Shown one piece after another: positions 15,860 through 30,600 of a DNA stretch of 39,930 nt. Both the position numbers and the translations under genes were made by a program. Each line of letters begins with the position of its first letter. Positions within the stretch are counted from its first letter, which is position 1. The stretch is taken from NCBI GenBank assembly GCA_029239635.1, contig JARBUN010000004.1:1-39930 (forward strand), read 5' to 3'. The DNA comes from Microbacterium sp. (GTDB lineage: Bacteria > Actinomycetota > Actinomycetes > Actinomycetales > Microbacteriaceae). The notes beneath the pieces were generated by a model, which was not told the DNA's origin, searched no databases, and saw only the letters and a list, made by a program, of their open reading frames with translations.

Positions 15860-17812
15860 TCAGTCGCGATCGTCGTCGGAACGCCCCGCCGCGACACGAC
15901 GCCGCATCCGGACGAGCATCACCAGGAGGCCGCCCAGAATCACCGCCGGAGCGGCCACGAGAAGGCCGATCGACGGATCGTGGGCGCCGGTGATCGCCAG
16001 CGATCCCGTCCCCGTCGAGGCAGCGCCTCCTGGTGTCGCGGACGGTGACGACGTCGGCGCCGTCCCTGTACCTCCCGACGAGGTCGGAGAGGGCGTCGGC
16101 TCCGGCGTCGGCTCCGGCGACGGCTGCACGGCGCGAGCCGGGAGCAGGATCGTCTGCGTCTGCTCCTCGTTGCCGGCCACGTCCTGTGTCCGCACGTGCA
16201 CGTACCGCGGCGCCTGAGTGAGCTCCACCGAGAAGGGCTTCTCGTACGTGGCGAACATGTTGTTGGTCGGTCCGGCCGGATCGGCGTCGGGCCCGTCCGA
16301 CCACACCGTGCGTGACGCACCCGAACCGCGATCGCCGTCCGCCGCGATGAGTGTCACCGTCGCCGAAGTCCCGTCGACGACGTCGATCGTCGCTGTCGTG
16401 ACCGGGGCTCGGGTATCGATGCGTGCCTGAGCCGTCGCCGACCCCACCGCACCGTCCGTCGCGGTGGCTCGCGCCTGCACGTCCACCTCGCCCTCGACGC
16501 CGACCGGAACGGGATCGGTGTACGCGGACCACGTCGCCCCGCCGTCGAGACTGATCTCGACCGAGGCGATGTCGGCGCGCGTGGGTTGCGCGGTGACGGT
16601 CGCCTTCGGCGTCTCGAGGAACCAGCCCGAACCCGCGGGCGAGGAGTCGAAGGACACCGTCACCACCGGGGTGGTCTGATTCGCGGGGGCGACCACGAAC
16701 ACCGTCGCGACCGCACCGGGGCCGAACGACGCGATCGCGCCGGCGACGTCGAACACCGACTCGGCGGTCGCATATTCCGCGGGTGCGACGCTGCTCCACG
16801 TCACGGCGACATCGCTCGCCGCGGTGCCGTCGTCGTATCGGGCGAGCACGGTACGGGGCAGGACAGGAGCCACTCCGGGTCCCGTGACCACGGAGGTGTA
16901 ATCGACCGACGAGATCTGACCAGAAAGTCGGTCGGCGACGTACACGGTGGCTTTCACCGTGACGGCATCGTCGCCGGCAACGGTCCCTGCGACCTCGAAC
17001 GATCCGGCTTGCGCGTACGACGAGGCCGGAACCGGTGCCCAGGTGGCATCCACGTCCCGCAGAGGACCGTTCTCCGGCGACACCCAGACACGCTCCGGAA
17101 GGTTCGGAGCCGTGCCCGTGATCGTGCGCACCGCCACGTCCTGCACGGCGACCGCGTCGCCTCCGGTGCCCGGCGCCGGATCGTCCGAGGCCGGGATGCC
17201 GTCGACCTGCCACTCGATCACGCTCGTCGCGCGCGCCTCACCGCCGGACACCTGCCGCTGCAACGTCAGACGTACGGCGCGCGTGGTCACGGCATCGAAC
17301 GACGCCGAGACGGGTTCGAGCGAGGTCTTCGGGGCGGTCGAATCGAACGCGGGCAGCGGGTAGGCGAGCGAGGATCCGGTGACGGGCTTCCACTCGCCGG
17401 CGGAGTCCTGGTAATCGATCGACCACGCGGACGGGATCATCACGCCGCCGTCCTGGACGCCGTCGTTCTGCCACAGGTACACCGTGGTCGAGGAGACCGT
17501 GACCGGACTCGACCACGTGTAGGTGGCGGTGTCGGCCGCGGGCGTCGGGGTGGCTCCCCATGTCCCCCACATCGATCCCAGGTCATCGGTGGGGGCACTG
17601 CGGCCGTCGTTCAACGCCGCCGCGGAGTTCCACGACGGCACGTAGCTCACGCTGACCTCGGGCGCGTGCTCCCCGGACGCCAGCGCGATGTTCGCGGGCG
17701 TCTCGGCGGTCGCCGCCGACGTCGACAGGGCGCCGACGCCGATAGCGGCCAGGATGACGGCGGCGAACGCCGCGACGGGGCGTACGACACGGCGACGGGG
17801 TTCAGGTGTCAT
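15860..17812 (-). CDS. Wall-anchored discoidin/Ig-like surface protein without a catalytic domain
   Basis: This 650-residue exported protein has a signal peptide (about 1-37, cleavage near SAATA/AE), a discoidin-like (F5/8 type C) module at about 40-200, two Big_4-like modules (about 215-285 and 290-365), further Ig-like modules containing AGNEE-type turns, a Ser/Thr/Pro/Gly linker, and a C-terminal sorting signal LAITG (605-609) with a hydrophobic stretch and Arg-rich tail. The same module types follow the catalytic domains of the GH43 and GH121-like proteins, but here no hydrolase domain precedes them. It is probably a glycan-binding or spacer protein of the arabinan system. ATG 17812 is chosen for its GAGGAA ribosome site; ATG 17830 would put a polar stretch before the signal. 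It follows the GH127-type gene by 14 nt. Confidence 0.8.
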   Translation of the reverse strand: MTPEPRRRVVRPVAAFAAVILAAIGVGALSTSAATAETPANIALASGEHAPEVSVSYVPSWNSAAALNDGRSAPTDDLGSMWGTWGATPTPAADTATYTWSSPVTVSSTTVYLWQNDGVQDGGVMIPSAWSIDYQDSAGEWKPVTGSSLAYPLPAFDSTAPKTSLEPVSASFDAVTTRAVRLTLQRQVSGGEARATSVIEWQVDGIPASDDPAPGTGGDAVAVQDVAVRTITGTAPNLPERVWVSPENGPLRDVDATWAPVPASSYAQAGSFEVAGTVAGDDAVTVKATVYVADRLSGQISSVDYTSVVTGPGVAPVLPRTVLARYDDGTAASDVAVTWSSVAPAEYATAESVFDVAGAIASFGPGAVATVFVVAPANQTTPVVTVSFDSSPAGSGWFLETPKATVTAQPTRADIASVEISLDGGATWSAYTDPVPVGVEGEVDVQARATATDGAVGSATAQARIDTRAPVTTATIDVVDGTSATVTLIAADGDRGSGASRTVWSDGPDADPAGPTNNMFATYEKPFSVELTQAPRYVHVRTQDVAGNEEQTQTILLPARAVQPSPEPTPEPTPSPTSSGGTGTAPTSSPSATPGGAASTGTGSLAITGAHDPSIGLLVAAPAVILGGLLVMLVRMRRRVAAGRSDDDRD

Positions 17813-17826
17813 GACGGATTCCTCGT

Positions 17827-20142
17827 TCATGCGTCGATGGGCGCGCGGCCCGCGGTCAGGAGGACGCGCTGGCGATCGCGCGCGGTCAGCAGATTGGCTT
17901 CGGTGAACGACTGCGACACCGATCGCACGGCCTCCAGGAACGCTCCGCGATCGCGGAACGGCGGTTTGGCCCACACCTCGTCGAGCAGGCTGGTCCCGTT
18001 CTGTCCCCGAGTGGGGTTCTTCACCCCGGAATCGACCCCGGCGAAGGTCACCGTCGGCTCCGAACGCTGGAAGTACATGTGATAAGCGACGTCGTGACCG
18101 GTGTAGGCCGGTTCGTACGTGCGGCCGTCGAGCTCGAACACGTTATGGGCCTTCTTCGAAACGCCCCTCGTGACGGAGCCGTCGAGACCGAGTCGCGAGG
18201 ACAGCGAGAGCCGTGCGTACCGCGTGGAGGAGTCGATGGCGGTGAGCACCGTCGGGCCGTACACCAGCGCCTGGACGTCAGGGCGGTCCGGCGTCGCCTC
18301 GGTCCGCAGGACCATCGGGATCCGGATCGTCACGCGATCGCCCTTGACCCACGTGCGCTCGAGGGCGACGTAGGTACCCGGGGTGTTCGTCGTCCCCGAT
18401 GCCGTGCCGTTGACCCGGATCTCCACGCCGCCCGTGGCCCACGCCGGGATGCGCAGGCGGAGGGCGAGGGGCCCCGAGGGCGCAGAGGCGAACTCCAGGG
18501 TGGACGTGTCGGCCTCCGGGTACGGCGAGGTCTGCACGAGCGTCAGACCCCTGTCCGCCCACGTGAGCGTCGATGCGATGTAGAGGTTCACGTACAGGGC
18601 GTCATCCGCCTTGGAGCGCAGGTAGATCGTGTCCTGGTACTTCACGTGGCTCTCCAGCGCGGTTCCGCCGCAGCACGTGCCGATGTTTCCGTCGCCGTAC
18701 TCCTTGCGCGTGCCGGGGTTGACCGGGAACATGTAGCAGTTCTCCGGGCTCGTCGTGGACTCCTCGTCCCGTCGCCCGCCGAGGATGTGGTTGAGCACGG
18801 TTCGCTCGTAGTAGTCCATGTACCGCGGATCCTGCTCGTGCAGGAAGAGCGACCGTGCGATCTTCAACATGTTGTACGCCGCGCACGACTCGGCGTTGCG
18901 CTTGCCGATGTCGCCGGCGACCGCGCCGGCGGGGCCCCACAACTCGCCCTCGCCCGTCCCTCCGTGCGCGTACGCGCGCCCCGGGACGACCATGCCGAAG
19001 AGATTGTGGACCGCGCGTCGGTATCGGTCGTCGCCGGTCTCGTCGTACAGCTTGAGATAGCCCGAGAAGGTGGGGATGTACTGGTTGGCATGCCGCCCGT
19101 CGAGGGTGTCGCGGTTGTCAGCGCACGCGTCGACGAGAGCGTCGTAGGTGAACAGCTTCGCCGCATCGAGGAACTCCGACCGCGCGGCGTCGCTGGACCG
19201 CCAGTACAACTGCACGAGCACGTCGTTCATCCCACCGCACTCCCCCGCGATGTAGAGCGACCACATCTTCTGCCGTTGAGCGGGCGAGCACGCCGACAAC
19301 CGCGCGTAGACCCAGTGACCGATGCCCTCGGCGAGGGTGAGCGCCACGGTGTTCCCGGTGTACGCGTGCGCGTCGAGGAGGCCCGCGAGGATCTTGTGCA
19401 GCGTGTAGTACGGCGCCCAGATCTCGCCGTACGGGGCGAAGGCTTCGAGGGCGGAGAACTGCCACTCGCCGTAGGCCGAGAGGAATCCCGGATGCGAATA
19501 GCGCGGGGCTCCGTCGAAGGTCTGCGCTGCCAGCGCGGCGCGGCACTCCTCGAGGCCGGCCACGAACGCACCGACCTTCTGCGCCAGAGCGCCCTCGCCG
19601 GTCGACGCATACGCCATCGACAGCCCGCTCAGGAAGTGCCCGGCGAAGTGGCCGCGCAAGAGGCCACCCGCGCCCGCCGTGTTCTGTCCCAGGCGGTACT
19701 CACGGGGTCCCCAGCGCTGCGCATCGGGATTGGGGCCGTACTCCTCCCAGCCGCCCGGCGGCGTCGCTCCGCGCGTATCCAGCCCCGCGTTGCGCCGGAA
19801 GACCGCGAGCAGCGCATCCACGGAATAGGCCCTGTTGAGGATCAGCGCCTGCTTCTGCGCGCGCGTGAACACGCTCTCGCCCAGCGTCACGGCGCTCAGC
19901 GGGAAGGGGCGTAGGGCCCAGGCGTCGGGGGTGACCTCGCGAGACGCCGCCCGCACGACGGAGGCGGCATGCCGGAGTCCGGGGCGGGCGAATCCACCGA
20001 CGTCGGCCGCGGGGCGCACGGCGGCCGCGGAAGCGGCGGCCGGCGGAGCGGTGGCGGCGACGAGAGCGGCCCCGCCGAGGGCGACCCCGGCGCGGAGGAC
20101 CCCGCGGCGACTCAGTGAACGGGGGCGATCTTCATCGATCAT
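17827..20142 (-). CDS. Tat-exported beta-L-arabinofuranosidase-like glycosidase (GH127/GH146, DUF1680)
   Basis: This 771-residue enzyme has a twin-arginine signal (SLSRRGVLRAG, then a hydrophobic stretch ending near ASA), so it is exported folded, which suits a metal-containing enzyme. The (alpha/alpha)6 barrel carries the family zinc/thiol site: E418 and C420 in NAESCAAYNMLK, and the Cys pair C490-C491 in GTCCGGTALESHVKY. In this clan a cysteine acts as nucleophile. The CCxGxxxExHxKY form looks more like GH146 than the CCPPN form of GH127, so the CAZy family is left open. There is no LAxTG signal, so it is free or loosely bound. ATG 20142 is used; it has AGAAAG upstream. The surface protein gene follows 14 nt later, so the two form an operon. 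Confidence 0.85.
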   Translation of the reverse strand: MIDEDRPRSLSRRGVLRAGVALGGAALVAATAPPAAASAAAVRPAADVGGFARPGLRHAASVVRAASREVTPDAWALRPFPLSAVTLGESVFTRAQKQALILNRAYSVDALLAVFRRNAGLDTRGATPPGGWEEYGPNPDAQRWGPREYRLGQNTAGAGGLLRGHFAGHFLSGLSMAYASTGEGALAQKVGAFVAGLEECRAALAAQTFDGAPRYSHPGFLSAYGEWQFSALEAFAPYGEIWAPYYTLHKILAGLLDAHAYTGNTVALTLAEGIGHWVYARLSACSPAQRQKMWSLYIAGECGGMNDVLVQLYWRSSDAARSEFLDAAKLFTYDALVDACADNRDTLDGRHANQYIPTFSGYLKLYDETGDDRYRRAVHNLFGMVVPGRAYAHGGTGEGELWGPAGAVAGDIGKRNAESCAAYNMLKIARSLFLHEQDPRYMDYYERTVLNHILGGRRDEESTTSPENCYMFPVNPGTRKEYGDGNIGTCCGGTALESHVKYQDTIYLRSKADDALYVNLYIASTLTWADRGLTLVQTSPYPEADTSTLEFASAPSGPLALRLRIPAWATGGVEIRVNGTASGTTNTPGTYVALERTWVKGDRVTIRIPMVLRTEATPDRPDVQALVYGPTVLTAIDSSTRYARLSLSSRLGLDGSVTRGVSKKAHNVFELDGRTYEPAYTGHDVAYHMYFQRSEPTVTFAGVDSGVKNPTRGQNGTSLLDEVWAKPPFRDRGAFLEAVRSVSQSFTEANLLTARDRQRVLLTAGRAPIDA

Positions 20143-20193
20143 GGTGGTGCTTTCTTGTATGGGGTGAGGAGAAGGAGCGCGCACGCCCGCGGT

Positions 20194-20227
20194 CCGGACG
20201 GGTCCGCGATGCTGCGGACCCGTCCGG
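20194..20227 (-). terminator. Strong hairpin between the GH43 and Tat-exported glycosidase genes
   Basis: CCGGACGGGTCCGC (20194-20207) pairs over 14 bp with 20214-20227, with a 6-nt loop. It is 5 nt past the GH43 stop codon and 52 nt before the next start codon. As a terminator it would cut off the downstream genes unless read-through or a local promoter exists. Confidence 0.75.
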
Positions 20228-20232
20228 GGCGC

Positions 20233-24624
<4,392 letters not shown>

Positions 24625-24662
24625 AGTGGTCTCCTTCGACCAAGGGGAGGGACGCGCGGGGA

Positions 24663-24689
24663 GGGCCGGGGGCGGAACGCCCCCGGCCC
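24663..24689 (-). terminator. Strong hairpin between the GH121-like and GH43 genes
   Basis: A perfect 12-bp GC stem (24663-24674 with 24678-24689) closes a 3-nt GAA loop, 7 nt past the GH121-like stop. It lies 38 nt upstream of the GH43 start codon. Confidence 0.72.
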
Positions 24690-24696
24690 CGGGGTG

Positions 24697-27600
24697 TCAG
24701 GCCGAGCGGCGCCGACGGTAGTAGGCGATCGCCACGACGATCAGCCCGAGCAGCAGCACGCTCACGCCGATGCCGATCGCGAGCTGCGTCGCCGCGGCAT
24801 CCTGTCCGGTCACCGCCAGCGGCGGCGTCTGCGACGACGTCGCGCCGGGGGTGACCACGGTCACCTGTGCGGTGAGCTCGCCGCCGGGCACCACGAGCGC
24901 CACGGTGTGCACCCCCGACTCGGCGTACGCCGGGACGGTGAACACTCCGCTGGCGGTGCCGTCGGCCCCGACCGTCAGGGTGCCCAGGCGCGCCGGGGTG
25001 GAGCGGAACTCCACCGCGAACACCGTGCCCGGTGCCGCGCCGCTGACCGAGACGGGCAGTTGCCCGCCGGGGGCCACCTGCGCGACGCCGATCCGGATGA
25101 CCTCGTTGCCGGTGAGCGAGCCCGTCGGGTCGACGCCCGGATCGGTACCGGGGTCCGTGCCCGGATCGGTGCCGGGGTCGGTCCCGGGATCGCTCGGCTT
25201 CGCCGGCACGGCGACCTCCCCGACATCCGAGACGTTGCCCGCGACATCGGTCGCGCGCACGCGCACCGTGGTGGCGGCGTCGCCGACGGCGGTGGCACCG
25301 CTCGCGGCGGTCCACGCCCCGTCACCGAGCTGGTACTCGACGACGGCCACGCCCGAACCGGCATCCGTGCCGGTGGGGGTCACCGTGCGCGACGCGGCGT
25401 TCCAACCCGCGTCGGCGACCGGCTTGGTGGCATCCCGCTTCACCTCGACGCCCGAGGGATCGGAGGTGTTGCCGGCGGCATCCTTCGCTCGGAACAAGAC
25501 CGTGGTGGCACCGTCGGCCGAGACCTCGACCGGCGCGGTGTACCGCGACCACTCGCCGCCGCCCACGCGGACCTCGACGACGGGGGTGTCGTCGCGGTCG
25601 TCGATGGCGGTCGCCGAGACCTTCACCGTGCCGGTGTACCAGCCGCTCGCGGGAGCGACCGGGTCGACCGAGGTGGTCACGACGGGCGCCCGGGTGTCGG
25701 GAACCGGGGTCTCCGGCTGCTCCCACACCTGCCATTCCTTGATGCCGACGCTGCCCTTGCCCTGCTCGGTCCCGACCGGGTCGAGCGCGAGGCGGAGCTT
25801 CGTCGTCGTCACCGGGTCGAACGACACCGTGTTGTAGGTGTCCTTCGCCGTGCCGTACGTGCCCGCGTTCTTCACCGGCACCCACGCGCTCGTCGTGGCA
25901 TCCCAGTACTCGGCCTCCCACTTCGCGGGGACGTCGATGCCGAGCCCCTGCGCGTCGAGGTTGGACACGAAGTACACGCCCAGCTCGCCGATGCGCACCG
26001 GCTCCTTCCAGTCGTACTGGACCCACTGGTCGGTGACGGCGGGCCAGACGCCCCACACGTTGGCGTTGTCGGTGGGCGTGACGTCGCCCGACGATGTGGG
26101 CTGGACGTTGTCGTTGAGTCCGGTGACCTTGTTCCATCCGGCGGTTCCGGATGCCGTGGGCGTGGCGAGCAGGGCGACGTTGCGCCGCTGCGTCCCATCC
26201 GCCTTCGGGATCGTCCGCTCGATCACGGGCGAGACGTTCCCCGCCGTGTCGGTGGAGCGCACCCGCACCGTCGTCTCGTCGAGTCCGACGAGCACGGAGC
26301 CCGTCATCGTCGACCAGTTCTCGGCGTCGTTCAGGCGGTACTCGATCGAGGCGACGCCCGAGCCGGAGTCCGTCGCGGTGGCCTTGACCGTACGCGAGAC
26401 CGCGTCGGTGGTCACCTCGACGGCCGGAGCCGTGCTGTCGATGCGCACGGTCTGCTCGGCGACAGCGGAGGTGTTGCCCGCTGCGTCGGTCGCTCGCGCC
26501 TGCACCACGTGGGAGCCGTCGCCGGTCACCGAGACGGTCCCGGTGGAGGTGGCCCAGGCACCGGCATCCACGCGCACCTCGATGCGCGGGGCCGCGTCCT
26601 GGTCGTCGCGCGCCGTCACGTCGACGGCGACCGCCTGCGTGTACCAGCCGGAGTCGGGAGCCGCCGGCGACACCTGGAACGCCACCGTCGGCGCCTTCGT
26701 GTCCTCGCCACCGCCGCCCACGGTCACCGCCGCCGAGGCGGCCTTCGTGCCCGGCAGGTCGCTCTGCACCGTCCCGGCGACCGTGAACTGCCCGGGGTTC
26801 GCGTACGACGCCGCGTCCACGGCATCCCACGTGACCGGGAGATCCTGGCGCGAGCCGTCATTGAACAGCACGCCCACGGTCTTCGGCAGCACCGGCGCGA
26901 CGCCGGGGAGCGTGCGCGTGGTCACCGCGTCCACCTGGTTGATCTGGCCGGGGGCCGTCGCCCGCACCCAGACCGTCGCCTTCGCGGGCACGGGGGAACC
27001 GGGAACGATGCCCGACACCGGGAAGCTGCCCTCACCGGCGACCTGCGCGTCGGTGACCTCGGCCCACGTCACGGGGAGGTCGGCGTGGCTGCCGTCCGAG
27101 TACGTGGCATCCACCGTCGCGGGGAGCGTCGGCTTCGTGCCCACGGCCGTGCGCACATCGATCGGCTCGATCGAGGTGGGCGCGTCGGCGAACACCTTCA
27201 GCTCGCTGACGGCGACGGCCGCGTACGGTCCGTTGCCGGCGGCCTGCAGCACCACACGGAACCGCGTCGTGGTCACGGCGTCGAAGGTGATGGCGTTGGT
27301 CTCGTCCCGCTTCACGGTGTCGTCCGACGGGTTCGCGACGTCGGCCCAGTCGGACCCGGTCCAGTACTGCGCCTTCCACCCCTTCGGGACGTTGACGCCG
27401 TTGGCGGAGTTCGCGTCGTCCTGGTCGCGCCAGAAGCCGATCTCGGCTCCGGCGATGCGCTGCGGCGTCTTCCACTCGTACTGCAGCCACCGGGTCGCCG
27501 GGTGGTTGCCCGACCACGTGCCCCAGATGTCGCTCTGGCTGCCGCCGGTGAAGAACACCTTGCCGTCGTTGACCGCCTTGACGTTGTTCCAGCCCGCGGT

Positions 27601-30600
27601 GTACTCCGCGGTCGGGGTCGCCTCGGGAGCGACGTTCGTGCCGGCGGTGACCGGCTCGCCCTGCACGGTCACATCGGTCTGCGAGGTCTTCTCGCCGTCA
27701 TCGGCGGTCAGGCGCAGCACGTACTCGCCCTTGTCCGAGAAGCGGGCCGTGGTGGAGGCGGCCGCGGGGTCGTCGAAGAGCACCGTCGCGCCCTCGGGCG
27801 CGCTCACCACCGACCAGGTCGCCGACACGGTACCCGCGGGCAGTCCGTCGTCCTTCACCGTGCCGACCAGAGCGGCCGCGCCGCCCACGGACGCCGGGCG
27901 GTCCTGCCACGCGGTCACGAGCGGAGCCTGGTTCGTGGATGCCGGAGCCGCGACGCCCGTGTGGAACACCTGCAGTTCCTTGACCCCGGTCTTCATGCCG
28001 CTGGCGTGGGTGACGGTGAGGCGTACGGCATCACCGGTCACCTCGGGGAACTGGACGTGGTTGTAGTTGGCGCGGGGGTACGCGGGGGTGCGGGCCTGCT
28101 GCGGGATCACCGACCACTGCCCGCCGCGGCGCACCTCGAGGGTGTACACCGACGGCTCGGCGTAACCGGGAGCGGTGGCCGACGACGAGCTGGCGTAGAA
28201 GTACGGCCGGATGTCGTCGAAGGTCTTCTCTCCGCCGAGCTCGACGGTGAGGGAGTCCGTCGCGTTCGACGATCCGGCGGTCCCCCAGAAGGGCTCGTTG
28301 ATGGTGGTGCCGTTCACGGCTCCGGCGGGCTCACGGCCGGGGGCGGAGAAGGTCGCGGTGGCGCTCTGGGCGAGGTTCGCGCTGCCCGTGCTGGCGGTGC
28401 GGACGTCGGCTCCGGCCTTGGCGAACAGGTCGACGACGCGGGCGTCGTCGGCGAAGCGCACGTCCTGCGGCGCCTTGACCGAGGAGGCCGTGGCCGTGGT
28501 GACCTTCGCATCGCCCTTGACGACCTGCACCGCTCCGGTGGCCGGGTCGTAGACGACGTGGGAGAGCTTGTCGACGGTGAAGGCGAGCTTCCCGTCGAGG
28601 AAGACCGAGTAGCCCTCGGGCACGTCGTTGCCGTAGTACCGCGTCCCGCCCGGCGCGTCCCAGGTGACCGTCAGGTCGCGGTCGCGGTAGCGGATGTTGT
28701 TCGCGGTGAAGTGGTCCCACCCGATGTCGATGGGGTCGAGCTCGATCTTGGCGTCGTCGCGGGTGCGCACGCCCATCGCGTCCTCGATCATCGTGAAGTT
28801 CGTCGCGCCGAGGATCGTGTGGTGGATCCAGGAGCGGTAGTCGATCTTCTGCGGGTTCGCCGATCCGTTGGCCCAGAACTCGTTCTGGTCGGGCAGACGG
28901 TTGTCACCGCCGTTCTGGTAGTGCGCCCACGCGTTCCAGTACAGGAGCTTCTTGTACGACTCCGCGGTGATGGCATCCGTGGGGTAGTCGCGCAGCACCT
29001 TCGACATCATCCGGAACATCACCGTGGAGTTGATGACCGAGAAGTTGTTGCTGCCCTGGCCGCCGGTGGCGTTGTATGCCGCCTGATCGGCCTGGTTCGC
29101 GGTGTAGAAGGGGAAGATCGGGTACTGCTTGTCGTCCGCGAAGAGCCGGAGCGCCTGGACGTAGTCGTCCTTGTAGTCGGCGTCGCCGGGCTTGGGTACG
29201 AGTCCGACGGAGAACGGGTAGTAGTTGTTGATCTCCTTCCACGGCACGTGCTCGCCGTTGTTCGCCATGGCGTGCTCGAGGAGCTTGTCCTGCGGGTTCC
29301 ACAGCACCTTCATGACCTGCGCCTTGATGTTCTGCGCGAACGCCTCCATCTCGGCGGCCTTCGCGGTGTCCCCCGCGGTGCGGTAGGCCTCGGCCGAGGC
29401 GAGCGCGTTGGAGTACAGATAGGCGTTCTCGGCGCGGTCCTGGTAGCCGGGCTTCCAGTGGAACGACACGGCATCCGCGTCGTTGCCCGTCATCGCACCC
29501 CAGTTGTACTCGATGAGGCCGTTCTTGTTGAAGTCGTAGGCGTCCTGGAGACCCTTGACGTCGTCCTCGGCGTAGGTGGCGAGGTTCTTCGCGATCGCGC
29601 TCGGCCCGCCGTGCAGCTCGTAGGAGCGCCACGCGGCCTCGGAGATGTACTGCGTGTAGCTGTTCGACCAGTTGGCGGGGTCGCCCGGATTGTCGACGAA
29701 CTTGTAACTCTTGCTCGTCTCTCCCGTCGAGACCCAGGGGCCGTACGAGTAGATCGGGTCGCGGAAGTACTTCAGGTCGTCGATGAACATGCCCGTGGTG
29801 AGCACGATCGAGTTGTTGTACCCGAGCACGCCCTCCATCGCGACGGGGAACTGGTAGGCGTTACCGGGCATGTCCGCGTCGAGGAAGTTGTACCGCATCA
29901 GCCACCAGCGGTAGAACAGCGACTTGTCGATGTTGTCCTCGGGGGTGTCGAGGTAGGGCACGTTGTCGGCCCACCACCGGTTGTACGCGGTGACGTGCGC
30001 GGTGTACGCCTCGCCGGCCGACTGCGCGCGGGTGGCGTCGTACTCGGTGCGCGAGGCCGCGATCTCGTCGGTGACGAGCCCCAGCTGCACCTTCGCGGTG
30101 GCGGTGCCTCCCGCCGGGACCGACAGCGTCCGCGTCAGGGTCTCCCCCGCCGGCGCGAAGCCGTCTCCCGAGAAGCGCGGCGAGATCTCGGTGAGGTTGT
30201 TGAGCGCCTCCACGTGCCCGACGAGCTCGTCGCCGTCAGCGGTCACGGCATAGGGGGAGGATGCCACGAGCTCGACGTCGACCGCGTCGCCCGTCGCGTG
30301 CACCTCGAGGTTCGTCACCAGGACGTTCGCGTCGGTGATGAACTTCGTCTGCACGACCTCGAGACCGTCGCCGCGGTGCACGCTCCGCCAGTAGCTGGGC
30401 GTCTGCTTGCGCTCGGCGACATCCTCGGTGAGGGCGACGTCGGCGCCCCCGACACGGGCGGTGATCGTGTAGCCGGAGCGGCCGTCGATCGCCTCCCAGT
30501 ACGCGAGCTGCCCGCCGAAGCCGAGGGCCGACGGATCGTGCTCCTTCATGAAGGCCGCACGCCCGCGCGTGAACAGCCACTGGTTGTTGTCGCCGAAGCT

